This document shows positions 53,285-64,000 of a DNA stretch of 64,000 nucleotides, piece after piece. A program made the position numbers and the translations under genes. This stretch comes from Sphingobium sp. AP49 (GTDB taxonomy: Bacteria; Pseudomonadota; Alphaproteobacteria; Sphingomonadales; Sphingomonadaceae): assembly GCF_000281715.2 (NCBI RefSeq), contig NZ_CP124576.1, positions 2,673,501 to 2,737,500 on the forward strand, given 5' to 3'. The number at the start of each line of letters is the position of its first letter. Within the stretch, counting starts at the first letter, position 1. Under the pieces are notes generated by a model that saw nothing but the letters and a program-made list of their open reading frames with translations, made no database searches and was not told the DNA's origin.

Positions 53285-53875
53285 ATGATCCTCGTCATCG
53301 ACAATTATGACAGCTTCACCTGGAACCTGGTCCATTATCTGATGGAGTTGGGCGCCAAGGTAGAGGTCGTGCGCAACGACGCCATCTCGGCGGGCCAGGC
53401 CCTGTCGAGCGGGGCCAAGGCCTTCCTGCTGTCGCCCGGTCCCTGCACCCCCAATGAGGCGGGTGTCAGCCTGGATCTGGTCGCGGCCTGCGCCGATGCC
53501 GGCGCGCCGCTGCTCGGCGTGTGCCTCGGCCATCAGGCGATCGGCCAGCATTTCGGCGGCAAGGTGGTGCGCGGCGGGCTGATGCACGGCAAGACGTCGC
53601 CGGTGCGCCATGATGGCACCGGCCTGTTCGCCGGCCTCCCCTCGCCCTTCACCGCGACCCGCTATCACTCGCTGATCGTGGAGGATATTCCGGCCGACCT
53701 GGTGGTCAACGCGACCAGCGAGGACGGTTCGGTCATGGGCTTCCGCCACGCGACCCTGCCGATCCATTCGGTCCAGTTCCACCCGGAAAGCATCGCGACC
53801 GAACATGGCCATGACATGCTGGCCAATTTCATGAAGATCGCCGGCATCCCGGTCCGCGAGCGCGAGGCAGCGTAA
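53285..53875 (+). CDS. trpG: Anthranilate/aminodeoxychorismate synthase glutamine amidotransferase subunit
   Basis: A 196-residue class I glutamine amidotransferase. It opens [19 protein letters not shown], with [13 protein letters not shown], the nucleophile Cys in [11 protein letters not shown] (about residue 82), and the His-Glu pair in [13 protein letters not shown] (about 168). It supplies ammonia for anthranilate or aminodeoxychorismate. The usual partner trpE is not next to it; trpD and trpC lie 3.6 kb downstream, past two transporters. It could serve both tryptophan and folate synthesis. Confidence 0.94.
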   Translation: MILVIDNYDSFTWNLVHYLMELGAKVEVVRNDAISAGQALSSGAKAFLLSPGPCTPNEAGVSLDLVAACADAGAPLLGVCLGHQAIGQHFGGKVVRGGLMHGKTSPVRHDGTGLFAGLPSPFTATRYHSLIVEDIPADLVVNATSEDGSVMGFRHATLPIHSVQFHPESIATEHGHDMLANFMKIAGIPVREREAA

Positions 53876-53900
53876 GCCCGCCTCCGGGGCAGGCCGCATG

Positions 53901-55391
53901 TCAGTGCGGCACCGCCCCCGTCTCCACCCCGGTCTTGTCGTGCAGGGCGAAGCGGTCGACGATGTCGGCGCTCGCCCGGTTATAGCCGACCACCTCGACC
54001 ATGCGCCCCTCGCGCCGCAGCCGGGCGATGATCTTGTCGAGCGCGCCGACACCCGAAATATCCCAGAAATGCGCGCCCGACACGTCGATCCGCACATGGG
54101 TCGCGCTTTCCTCGCCCGTGAAGGCGCGGGTGAAGCGGTCGACCGAGGCGAAGAATATCTGGCCGGTGACGCGATAGGTCGCCCGGCCATCGGCCACGCT
54201 GAGCTCCACCGCGAACATGCGCTGCACCTTGGCGGCGAAGAAGATGCCCGACAAAAGCACCCCGGTCAGCACGCCCAGCGACAGGTCGCGCGTCGCCACC
54301 ACGACCACCACCGTCGCCAGCATCACCGCCGAGGAGGTCGGCGGATGGCGCCGCAGATTGGCGATCGAGGCCCAGCTGAACGTGCCGATCGACACCATCA
54401 CCATCACCGCGACCAGCGCCGGCATCGGGATGCGGCCGACCCACGGCCCCAGCACCGCCAGCAGGAACAGCAGGAAGGCGCCAGCGACGAAGGTCGACAG
54501 CCGCCCGCGTCCGCCGGACGTGACGTTGATCACCGACTGGCCGATCATCGCGCAGCCGCCCATGCCGCCGAACAGGGACGCGACGATATTCGCCCCGCCC
54601 TGCCCCAGGCATTCGCGCTGCTTGTCGCTGTCGCTATCGGTCATGTCGTCGACGATCTGCGCGGTCAGCAGCGATTCGAGCAGGCCGACCGCCGCCATCG
54701 TCACCGAATAGGGCAGGATGATGCGCAGCGTGTCCCAGGTCAGCGGCACCTGCGGCAGGGCAAGGCTCGGCAGTCCTTCAGGCAGGCGCCCCATGTCGCC
54801 GACGGTATGGACCGGCAGGCCCAGGCCGATCGACAGCGCGCTCAGCAGCGCGATCGCCACCAGCGGCGCCGGCACCGCCTTGGTGATCCGGGGAAAGAGA
54901 TAGATGATGGCCAGGCCTCCCAACACCATCGCATAGGTCTGCCAGCCGACGTTCGTCAGCTGCGGCAATTGCGCCATGAAGATCAGGATCGCCAGCGCAT
55001 TGACGAAGCCGGTGATGACCGATCGCGACACGAACTGCATCAGCAGGTCGAGCCGCAGCAGCCCGGCGATGATCTGCACCACCCCCATCAGGATCGTGGC
55101 GGCGAACAGATATTCGACGCCATGCTCGCGCACCAGCGGGCCGACCAGCACGGCGACGGCGGCGGTCGCGGCGGAGATCATCCCCGGCCGCCCGCCGATC
55201 AGGGCGATGGTGATGGCGATCGCCACCGAGGCATAGAGGCCGACGCGCGGGTCGACCCCGGCGATGATGGAAAAGCCGATCGCTTCGGGGATCAGGGCGA
55301 GCGCGACGACGATGCCGGCCATGATGTCATGGCGCGCCGTCCGAGCGTCGCTGAACCATTGGCGGCGATAGCGGCTGAAAAATTGGGTCAT
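53901..55391 (-). CDS. SulP family anion transporter with a STAS domain
   Basis: About 496 residues. The N-terminal transport domain has [36 protein letters not shown], the SulP signature, and about 12 helices; a cytosolic STAS domain ends the protein ([37 protein letters not shown]). Family members move sulfate, bicarbonate or dicarboxylates. Starts at 55391 and 55406 are possible, neither with a strong ribosome-binding site. It separates trpG from trpD together with the ClC gene. Confidence 0.92.
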   Translation of the reverse strand: MTQFFSRYRRQWFSDARTARHDIMAGIVVALALIPEAIGFSIIAGVDPRVGLYASVAIAITIALIGGRPGMISAATAAVAVLVGPLVREHGVEYLFAATILMGVVQIIAGLLRLDLLMQFVSRSVITGFVNALAILIFMAQLPQLTNVGWQTYAMVLGGLAIIYLFPRITKAVPAPLVAIALLSALSIGLGLPVHTVGDMGRLPEGLPSLALPQVPLTWDTLRIILPYSVTMAAVGLLESLLTAQIVDDMTDSDSDKQRECLGQGGANIVASLFGGMGGCAMIGQSVINVTSGGRGRLSTFVAGAFLLFLLAVLGPWVGRIPMPALVAVMVMVSIGTFSWASIANLRRHPPTSSAVMLATVVVVVATRDLSLGVLTGVLLSGIFFAAKVQRMFAVELSVADGRATYRVTGQIFFASVDRFTRAFTGEESATHVRIDVSGAHFWDISGVGALDKIIARLRREGRMVEVVGYNRASADIVDRFALHDKTGVETGAVPH

Positions 55392-55564
55392 GTCGAAAAT
55401 CCACATCAGGTCACATGGCGCCAGCTCCGGGCGCGTTCGATAATCATGTGTGATGTTGTCCGGCGGATCGGCGGCCGGAATAGCCACCCGGAATTTCACC
55501 GGGTCCATGCGAATGCCGGCCTTCTACAGCCCTGCCCCGCCAATGCAAGCCCGGCCCGCGCGCT

Positions 55565-57319
55565 CTATCCCTCGCCGAACAGCGCCCTTTGCGAGCTTTC
55601 GATTTCCTCGAAATAGCGCCGCCGCGCATGTTTCTCGGTCAGCACGCCCAGTACCAGCCCGCTTTCGTCCACCACCGCCAGCTCGTCCGCCGCCGCCTTG
55701 TCGAACAAAGGCAGGATCGCGCGGATATCCGCGTCGGCCCGCAGCGCAATATCGGCCATCGTTGCCAGCGGCGCGATCGGCGCATCCTCCGCCAGTTCGG
55801 GGCGATAGGCCGCCGCCGTCGGCACGATGCCGCGATAGCCGCCCGCGCCGTCGATCATGATCGCCTTGCTCGCCGACCCCAGCGGCACCAGCGCGCGAAA
55901 CTGGCCGACATTCATCCTATCGGGCACTGACACCCAGTCGCGCCGCATCATCCGCCCGGCGGTCAGGTTCATCACCCAGCCAATGTCGCGCGGGCTGCGG
56001 ATGGTCGATCCACGCAGATGCAGCCGCCAGGTGGAGAAGGAGTAACCGAACATTTCCCGCGTCACCGCGCTCGACAGCAGCGACGCGGTCAGCACCACGC
56101 CCATCAGCTGGAAATCATGGGTCGTTTCCAGCATCAGCAGCCCCAGCGTCATCGGCCCGCCGACGATCGCGACGCTCAGCGCCGCCATCCCCACCAGCGC
56201 CGCATCATTGGGGTCGAGCGACCAGCCGATCCCGACAAGGTCGATCAGCTGCGCGAAAATCTGCCCCGCCAGCGATCCCAGGAACAAAGACGCGAAGAAC
56301 AGCCCGCCGCGAAAGCCGAAGCTCAGCGAGATCACCGACGCCGCGATCTTGAGGCACAGGACCATCAGCAGCACGGTCCAGTCGGGCAGCAGGATGAGGT
56401 TGAGGTGCAGCGCGCCATGCCCGGCCGACAGCGTCTGCGGCGTCAACCAGGCGAGCGGCATCAGCAGCACGCCGCCGATCACCGGTCGCCACCGCCCCGG
56501 CCAGGTCCAGCCCTGCACCCGCAGCTCGGCAAAGGTCACCATCCGCATGATAAGGATACCCAGCCCCGCGCAGAGCAGGCCCAGCAGCGCATAGAGAAGA
56601 TAGTCCACCGTCCCCAATATCCGGTCCGCCGTGGTCGCGATCAGCCAGGGCTCGACGCCCAAAGCGCGCGTCACGAAGGCCGCGCTCAAGGCTGCCGCCA
56701 CCACCGGCGCGATCGCGGCGGGCGTATAATGGCCGATCACGATCTCGAACGCATAAAAGGCGCCGGCCAGTGGCGCGCCGAACGCCGCGCCCACGCCCGC
56801 CCCTGCACCCGCGCCGACCAGGGTACGCAGATCATTGCGCCGCAGCTTCAGCCATTGGCCCAGCAGCGACGCGACGCCGCCGCCCATCTGCGCATAGGCC
56901 GCCTCCAGCCCGACCGAGGCGCCCGCCCCGTTCGACAGCACCGTCTGCCCGGCGATCACCAGATTGTCGGCCATCGGGATGCGCCCGCCATGCAGGGCAT
57001 TGGCCTCCACCACGTCGATCAGCGGCCTTTGCCGGCGGCGCAGCAGCCGCGCCAGCAACACCAGCGCCAGCCCGCCCAGCGGCAGGCCCAGCAGTCGCCA
57101 GGGATGGCGGATCTCGCCCAGCGCGCTCAGCCGGTTGATGCTGACGCCATAGAGCAGCTCCTGAATGCCATGCGCCATCAGCTGCAACAGGTTGGTGATC
57201 AGGCCCGCCGCCACGCCCGCCAGCACGGCGAGCAGGATGAAGGCCGCCTCGCTCTCGCGCAACCGACGGCGCTGGCGGATGGCAAGGCTCCAGAACAGGG
57301 TCGACCAGGGGCGGCGCAT
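55565..57319 (-). CDS. ClC-type chloride channel or antiporter with CBS domains
   Basis: A 584-residue protein. The transport core (residues about 25-430) has the family plan, but the first anion-binding loops read GAGASVGLEAAYAQMG and GFRGGLFFASLFLG, where classical proteins have GSGIP, GREGP and GxFxP. The gating-type Glu is kept (Glu in GLEAA). The C terminus has CBS repeats (RDWVSVPDRMNVGQFRALV; MADIALRADADIRAILPLFDKAAADELAVVDE). It is divergent from trpD. Confidence 0.9.
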   Translation of the reverse strand: MRRPWSTLFWSLAIRQRRRLRESEAAFILLAVLAGVAAGLITNLLQLMAHGIQELLYGVSINRLSALGEIRHPWRLLGLPLGGLALVLLARLLRRRQRPLIDVVEANALHGGRIPMADNLVIAGQTVLSNGAGASVGLEAAYAQMGGGVASLLGQWLKLRRNDLRTLVGAGAGAGVGAAFGAPLAGAFYAFEIVIGHYTPAAIAPVVAAALSAAFVTRALGVEPWLIATTADRILGTVDYLLYALLGLLCAGLGILIMRMVTFAELRVQGWTWPGRWRPVIGGVLLMPLAWLTPQTLSAGHGALHLNLILLPDWTVLLMVLCLKIAASVISLSFGFRGGLFFASLFLGSLAGQIFAQLIDLVGIGWSLDPNDAALVGMAALSVAIVGGPMTLGLLMLETTHDFQLMGVVLTASLLSSAVTREMFGYSFSTWRLHLRGSTIRSPRDIGWVMNLTAGRMMRRDWVSVPDRMNVGQFRALVPLGSASKAIMIDGAGGYRGIVPTAAAYRPELAEDAPIAPLATMADIALRADADIRAILPLFDKAAADELAVVDESGLVLGVLTEKHARRRYFEEIESSQRALFGEG

Positions 57320-57465
57320 GGCTTCCCCGACAACGCCCCTTTGGCGCCCACGTCAAGCCCCACACGTCAAGCCAATTGCCGGACCACGCAACAAAATTCC
57401 AATTGGCGGGCAAATAGCATGTCGCCCTCGACTTTCGCGCGTGGGCGGGACTAAAGGCTTGGCCC

Positions 57466-58473
57466 ATGACCGTTCTGCTCAATTCCGGCCTGCCCGATCC
57501 CAGCGCGCCCCTGGCCGCCGACGAAGCCGCCCGCGCCTTCGACCTGCTGTTCGACGCCGACCTGTCGGACGAGGCGATCGCCGGCTTTCTCGTCACCATG
57601 GCGCGGCGCGGCGAGACCGCGACGGAGATTGCCGCCGCCGCCCGTGCGATGCGCGCCCGGATGATCCCGGTCGACGCGCCCGACGGCACGATCGACGTCT
57701 GCGGCACCGGCGGCGACGGCCATCATACGCTCAACGTCTCGACCGCCGTCAGCCTGGTGGTCGCGGCCGCCGGCGTGCCGGTCGCCAAGCATGGCAATCG
57801 CGCCGCCTCGTCCAAGGCGGGCGCGGCCGACACGCTCGAAGCGCTCGGCCTTGACCTCGATCGCGCCGCCGCCACGGCGGAAGCGACGCTCAAGGATCTG
57901 GGCATCTGCTTCCTGTTCGCGCAAAATTACCATCCGGCGCTCAAACGCCTCGGCCCGATCCGCCGGTCGATCGGCGAACGCACCATCTTCAACCTGATGG
58001 GGCCGCTCGCCAATCCCGCCAATGTCCGTCGCCAGCTCGTCGGCATCGCCCGCCCCGCCTATGTCCCCATCTATGCCGATGCGCTGGGCCAGCTTGGCGC
58101 CACCCATGCGATGATCGTGTCGGGGGACGAGGGGCTGGACGAACTCTCGCTCGCCGGCGGCAACGACATTGCCGAGGTGACGGCCGACGGCGTGGTCGCG
58201 ATGCGGCGCCTGACCGCTGCCGAACTGGGCCTCTCGACCCATCCCGTCACCGCCATTCGCGGCGGCGACCCGGCCCATAATGCCGCAGCGCTCCGTGCCC
58301 TGCTCCAGGGCGAGGCCGGCGCTTATCGCGACGCCGTGCTGCTCAACGCCGCCGCCGCTTTGGTGGTGGCTGACGCCGCCCATGATTTCCGCGATGGCGT
58401 CGAACAGGCCGCCGAAGCGATCGACAACGGCCTTGCCAATGCGCTCCTCAATTGCTGGATTGCCTATCAATGA
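57466..58473 (+). CDS. trpD: Anthranilate phosphoribosyltransferase
   Basis: A 335-residue enzyme with the PRPP-binding motif [20 protein letters not shown] (about residue 80), [21 protein letters not shown] (about 108) and [19 protein letters not shown]. It transfers phosphoribose to anthranilate. Its stop overlaps the trpC start (ATGA). The leader region has an 11-bp direct repeat CACGTCAAGCC (57349-57359, 57363-57373) and GCCAATTG/CAATTGGC half-sites. Confidence 0.96.
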   Translation: MTVLLNSGLPDPSAPLAADEAARAFDLLFDADLSDEAIAGFLVTMARRGETATEIAAAARAMRARMIPVDAPDGTIDVCGTGGDGHHTLNVSTAVSLVVAAAGVPVAKHGNRAASSKAGAADTLEALGLDLDRAAATAEATLKDLGICFLFAQNYHPALKRLGPIRRSIGERTIFNLMGPLANPANVRRQLVGIARPAYVPIYADALGQLGATHAMIVSGDEGLDELSLAGGNDIAEVTADGVVAMRRLTAAELGLSTHPVTAIRGGDPAHNAAALRALLQGEAGAYRDAVLLNAAAALVVADAAHDFRDGVEQAAEAIDNGLANALLNCWIAYQ

Positions 58474-59261
58474 CCAACAAGCTCATCGAAATCTGCGATT
58501 TCAAGCGCGAGGATGTTGCCCGCCGCAAGGCCGCGACCACGATCGCGTCGCTCCACGCCCGCGCCAGCGAGCAGACTCCGCCGCGCGGCTTCCGCAGGGC
58601 GCTGGACGATGCCGCCCGCTCGGGTTTCGGCCTGATCGCGGAGGTGAAGAAGGCCAGCCCGTCCAAGGGGCTGATCCGTGCCGATTTCGATCCGCCGGCC
58701 CATGCCGTCGCCTATGCCGCCGGTGGCGCCGCCTGCCTTTCGGTGCTGACCGACGAGCCCTATTTCCAGGGCCATGACGATTATCTGATGGCCGCCCGCT
58801 CGGCCTGCGCCCTGCCGGTGCTGCGCAAGGATTTCATCGTCGATCCCTGGCAGATCCTCGAAAGCCGCGCGCTCGGCGCCGACGCGATCCTGATCATCGT
58901 CGCCGCGCTGGACGACGGCCAGATGCAGGAGATCGAGGACGCCGCGCTCGGCCTTGGCATGGACGCCCTGATCGAGGTGCATGACGAGGCCGAACTGGAA
59001 CGCGCGCTCAAGCTCCGCTCGCGCCTGATCGGCGTCAATAATCGCGACCTGCGCGATTTCAGCGTCGATTTCGCCCGCACCTATGAACTGGTCGGCAAGG
59101 CGCCCGACGGCTGCACCTTCGTCGCCGAAAGCGGCCTTGGCTCCCATGCCGACCTCACCGCCATGGCCGATCATGGCGTGCGCTGCTTCCTGGTCGGCGA
59201 GACGCTGATGCGCCAGGCCGATGTCGAGGCGGCGACCCGCAACCTGCTGACCGGCGCATGA
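58470..59261 (+). CDS. trpC: Indole-3-glycerol phosphate synthase
   Basis: A 263-residue TIM-barrel enzyme. It has [18 protein letters not shown] (about residue 50, substrate-binding Lys), [26 protein letters not shown] (about 110), [14 protein letters not shown] (about 180) and [13 protein letters not shown] (about 210). It closes the indole ring in tryptophan synthesis. Its stop overlaps the moaC start by four bases. Confidence 0.96.
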   Translation: MTNKLIEICDFKREDVARRKAATTIASLHARASEQTPPRGFRRALDDAARSGFGLIAEVKKASPSKGLIRADFDPPAHAVAYAAGGAACLSVLTDEPYFQGHDDYLMAARSACALPVLRKDFIVDPWQILESRALGADAILIIVAALDDGQMQEIEDAALGLGMDALIEVHDEAELERALKLRSRLIGVNNRDLRDFSVDFARTYELVGKAPDGCTFVAESGLGSHADLTAMADHGVRCFLVGETLMRQADVEAATRNLLTGA

Positions 59262-59743
59262 CCGGCCTCACCCATCTGGACGAGGATGGCGCCGCCCGCA
59301 TGGTCGATGTCTCGGCCAAGGCGGTGACCGCGCGCGAGGCGGTGGCCGCCGGGCGCATCACCATGGCGGCCGACGCTGCGCAGGCGATCGCCGCCGGCCT
59401 CGTCAAGAAGGGCGATGTACTGGCCGTCGCCCGCGTCGCCGGCATCATGGCGGCCAAGCGCACCGCCGAACTGATCCCGCTCTGCCATCCGATCCCGCTG
59501 AGCGCCGTCACCATCGACTTCGCCCTCCACGACGATGGCGTCACCGTCACCGCGACCGCGCGCACCGCCGGCCAGACCGGGGTGGAGATGGAGGCGCTGA
59601 CCGCCGCCACCGCCGCCTTGCTCACCGTCTATGATATGGCCAAGGCGCTCGATAAGGGCATGATAATCTGCGATGTTCGCCTGCTCGCCAAGCGCGGCGG
59701 CAAGTCGGGCGACTGGACCGCGCCGGAGCATGCCGGCCGATGA
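59258..59743 (+). CDS. moaC: Cyclic pyranopterin monophosphate synthase (molybdopterin synthesis C)
   Basis: A 161-residue protein with [26 protein letters not shown], the active-site [17 protein letters not shown] (about residue 72) and [28 protein letters not shown], all MoaC landmarks. It makes cPMP from the MoaA product. Here it is translated from the trp operon, overlapping trpC and moeA by four bases each, a gene order common in sphingomonads. Confidence 0.96.
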   Translation: MTGLTHLDEDGAARMVDVSAKAVTAREAVAAGRITMAADAAQAIAAGLVKKGDVLAVARVAGIMAAKRTAELIPLCHPIPLSAVTIDFALHDDGVTVTATARTAGQTGVEMEALTAATAALLTVYDMAKALDKGMIICDVRLLAKRGGKSGDWTAPEHAGR

Positions 59744-60924
59744 GCCTGATGCCGGTCGCGGACGCGCAGGCGCGGCTCCTTGCCCTCGCCGATCCGCTGC
59801 CGACCGAACTTGTGCCCGTTACCGCCTGCGCGGGCCGCTGGCTCGCCACTGACGTCGCCGCGCTCCGCGACCAGCCATGGGCCGACCTTTCCGCGATGGA
59901 CGGCTATGCTGTACGCGCATCCGAAGGCGCGGGGCCGTGGCAGGTGATCGCCACCAGCAGCGCGGGCGATGCCGATGTCCCGGCCCTGCAACCGGGCCAG
60001 GCCTGCCGCATCTTCACTGGCGCCCCCTTGCCGGCCGGCGCGGACGTCATTTTGATCCAGGAAAATGCCACGCGCGACGGCGACAAGCTGACCGCGCATG
60101 ACGGCACCCTGTCGCCCGGCAAACATGTCCGCCCGCTCGGCTCCGATTTCCGCGCCGGCACACCGCTGGTCGGCGCCGGCAGCCGCCTTACGCCGGGCCA
60201 GATCGCGCTTGCGGTGCTGGGCGGTCATGGCAGCCTGCCCGTCGGCGCGCGGCCCCGCGTCGCCCTGCTGTCCACCGGCAATGAACTGGTTCCGCCCGGC
60301 GCGCCGACCCCGCCGGGCTTCCTCCCCTCCTCCAACGCGCCGATGCTCGCCGCCCTGCTCGCCGCGCTGCCCTGCGAGGTGATCGACCTCGGCATCGTGC
60401 CCGACGATCTCGCCGCCATGACGCGGGCGCTGGAACAGGCGGCACAGGCCGACATCATCGTCTCGACTGGCGGCGCCTCGGTCGGCGACCATGACTATGT
60501 CCGCCCCGCCTTCGCCGCCGCCGGCGGCACGCTCGATTTCTACAAGATCGCGATGCGGCCGGGCAAACCGCTGATGGCCGGGCGCCTTGGCAATGCGACC
60601 TTCCTCGGTCTGCCGGGCAATCCGGTCTCCGCCTTCGTCACCGGTACCCTGTTCCTCTGCCCGCTGGTCCGCCATCTCGCCGGATCGCGCACGCCACTGC
60701 CACCGATCGTGCAGGCCCGCCTGGCCGCGCCGCTGCCCGCGACGGAGGAACGCGATGACTATCTGCGCGCCTATCATTCCGCCAACGGCATCGTGTCGGT
60801 CACCGCGCAGGACAGCGCCGCCACCGCGGCCATGGCGACGGCGGATTGCCTCATCAGGCGCCCTGCGGGGGCACCTCCAGCCGTCAGCGGCGATTGGGTC
60901 GACATATTGCCGCTCTCCTCCTGA
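59740..60924 (+). CDS. moeA: Molybdopterin molybdenumtransferase
   Basis: A 394-residue protein with [17 protein letters not shown] (about residue 50), [36 protein letters not shown] (about 180), [17 protein letters not shown] (about 245) and [26 protein letters not shown] (about 275). It inserts molybdate into molybdopterin. Last gene of the trpD-trpC-moaC-moeA run. Confidence 0.95.
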   Translation: MSLMPVADAQARLLALADPLPTELVPVTACAGRWLATDVAALRDQPWADLSAMDGYAVRASEGAGPWQVIATSSAGDADVPALQPGQACRIFTGAPLPAGADVILIQENATRDGDKLTAHDGTLSPGKHVRPLGSDFRAGTPLVGAGSRLTPGQIALAVLGGHGSLPVGARPRVALLSTGNELVPPGAPTPPGFLPSSNAPMLAALLAALPCEVIDLGIVPDDLAAMTRALEQAAQADIIVSTGGASVGDHDYVRPAFAAAGGTLDFYKIAMRPGKPLMAGRLGNATFLGLPGNPVSAFVTGTLFLCPLVRHLAGSRTPLPPIVQARLAAPLPATEERDDYLRAYHSANGIVSVTAQDSAATAAMATADCLIRRPAGAPPAVSGDWVDILPLSS

Positions 60925-60950
60925 GCCTAAAGCGCTGTACCGCTTTAGGC
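60925..60950 (+). terminator. Hairpin between moeA and lexA
   Basis: GCCTAAAGCG (60925-60934) and CGCTTTAGGC (60941-60950) form a perfect 10-bp stem with a 6-base loop directly after the moeA stop. It ends just before the lexA -35 element, so it can insulate the two. Confidence 0.75.
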
Positions 60951-60952
60951 GC

Positions 60953-60995
60953 TTGACTTGCCCCTTTCCGTTTCCTATGCGTTCTTCATTCGTTC
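60953..60995 (+). promoter_or_regulatory. lexA promoter with an SOS box
   Basis: -35 TTGACT (60953-60958), a 17-base spacer and -10 TATGCG (60976-60981) are followed at once by GTTC-TTCATTC-GTTC (60981-60995). This is the direct-repeat GTTC-N7-GTTC LexA site of alphaproteobacteria, covering the start of transcription. It shows that lexA represses itself. Confidence 0.92.
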
Positions 60996-61010
60996 CATGG
61001 AGGATCGCCG

Positions 61011-61678
61011 ATGTTGACGCCCAAGCAGCAGGAATTGCTGAGCTTCATTCAGACCCGGCTGGAAGAAGGCGGCGTGTCTCCTTCGTTCGAGGAGATGAAG
61101 GACGCGCTCGACCTGCGCTCCAAGTCCGGTATCCACCGCCTGATCAACGCGCTGGAAGAGCGTGGCTTCATCCGCCGCCTGCCCAACCGCGCGCGCGCGC
61201 TGGAGGTGCTGAAGCTGCCTGACGCGATGCACCGCCCCCCCGCCCCGGCCGTTGCGGTGCCCAAGACGCCAGCGCCGGCCGTGCTGCTGCCGACCGCCGC
61301 CAATGACGTGATCGAAATCCCGCTGCACGGCCGCATCGCCGCCGGCGTCCCGATCGAGGCGATGGAAAGCCACACCATGCTGTCCGTTCCCGCCGCCTTG
61401 CTCGGCTCGGGCGATCATTATGCGCTCGAAGTCTCCGGAGACTCGATGATGGAGGCCGGCATTCTCGACGGCGACTTCGCGCTGATCCAGCGCACCGATG
61501 TCGCGCGCGAGGGCCAGATCGTCGTCGCCCTGATCGACGATGCCGAAGCCACGCTCAAATATTTCCGCCGCGAAGGCAGCCGGGTCCGGCTCGATCCCGC
61601 CAATGCCGCCTATGAACCGCAGATCTACGATCCGCGCCAGGTCCGCATCCAGGGCAAGCTCGCCGGCCTGCTGCGCCG

Positions 61679-61688
<10 letters not shown>
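61011..61688 (+). CDS. lexA: SOS-response repressor LexA
   Basis: A 225-residue repressor-protease. The N-terminal winged helix is [54 protein letters not shown]. The cleavage site is [10 protein letters not shown] (Ala-Gly, about residue 108), followed by the catalytic Ser in [16 protein letters not shown] (about 145) and Lys in an ATLKYF segment (about 182). Its 3' end overlaps the convergent comEC gene by 10 bases. Confidence 0.96.

Positions 61689-64000
<2,312 letters not shown>

Overview
The window looks like the chromosome of a sphingomonad (Sphingobium/Sphingomonas-type alphaproteobacterium). The evidence is high GC, strongly GC-biased third codon positions, a two-piece permuted tmRNA whose tag reads ANDNEALAIAA, an alphaproteobacterial SOS box (GTTC-N7-GTTC) in front of lexA, a large outer-membrane receptor, and family-specific palindromic repeats between genes. 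It is mostly core chromosome. I see no prophage, insertion sequence or CRISPR array, and no tRNA gene.

Layout. 1-9 kb: gatC-gatA (minus), a DUF3089 hydrolase, ruvX behind two large palindromes, small envelope proteins, a MerR regulator divergent from a glutaredoxin-MauE membrane fusion with a textbook MerR operator, an L,D-transpeptidase and serB. 9-17 kb: miaA, then branched-chain amino acid genes (ilvB, a small unknown gene, ilvN, ilvC), two YceI proteins, and leuA behind a leucine-rich leader peptide and attenuator-like structure. 17-26 kb: an M20 peptidase with its signal peptide out of frame, a dicarboxylate symporter, an orphan response regulator, an outer-membrane protein, and a YbbA-YbbP-like ABC system divergent from a TesA-like esterase.

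26.4-38.8 kb: a complete, tightly overlapping type II secretion operon in the order gspC-D-E-F-G-H-I-J-K-L-M-N-O (minus). The 5' ends of gspG, gspH and gspI carry tandem 33-bp repeats that re-encode the prepilin cleavage region (RSAExGFT). Upstream of the arrays in gspH and gspI lies a palindromic interspersed element that stays open in the same frame. 39-46 kb: a prolyl-4-hydroxylase-like protein, an AT-rich unknown gene, and a TonB-dependent receptor / (PT)n-linker lipoprotein pair with Pho-box-like 11-bp repeats. This recalls the phosphate-starvation lipoprotein exported by type II secretion in Caulobacter. A TPR protein and ssrA (tmRNA) follow.

46.5-64 kb: an NRDE protein, a Phd/VapC-type toxin-antitoxin pair, a gamma-glutamylcyclotransferase-like protein, an aldehyde dehydrogenase, a cupin, RNase R, trpG, SulP and ClC transporters, then trpD-trpC-moaC-moeA overlapping end to end, lexA, comEC and the start of gltX. 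The main unusual features are the repeat-built pseudopilin leaders, two divergent gene pairs whose start codons share one CATG, a probable CTG start for the L,D-transpeptidase, and the split trp cluster.
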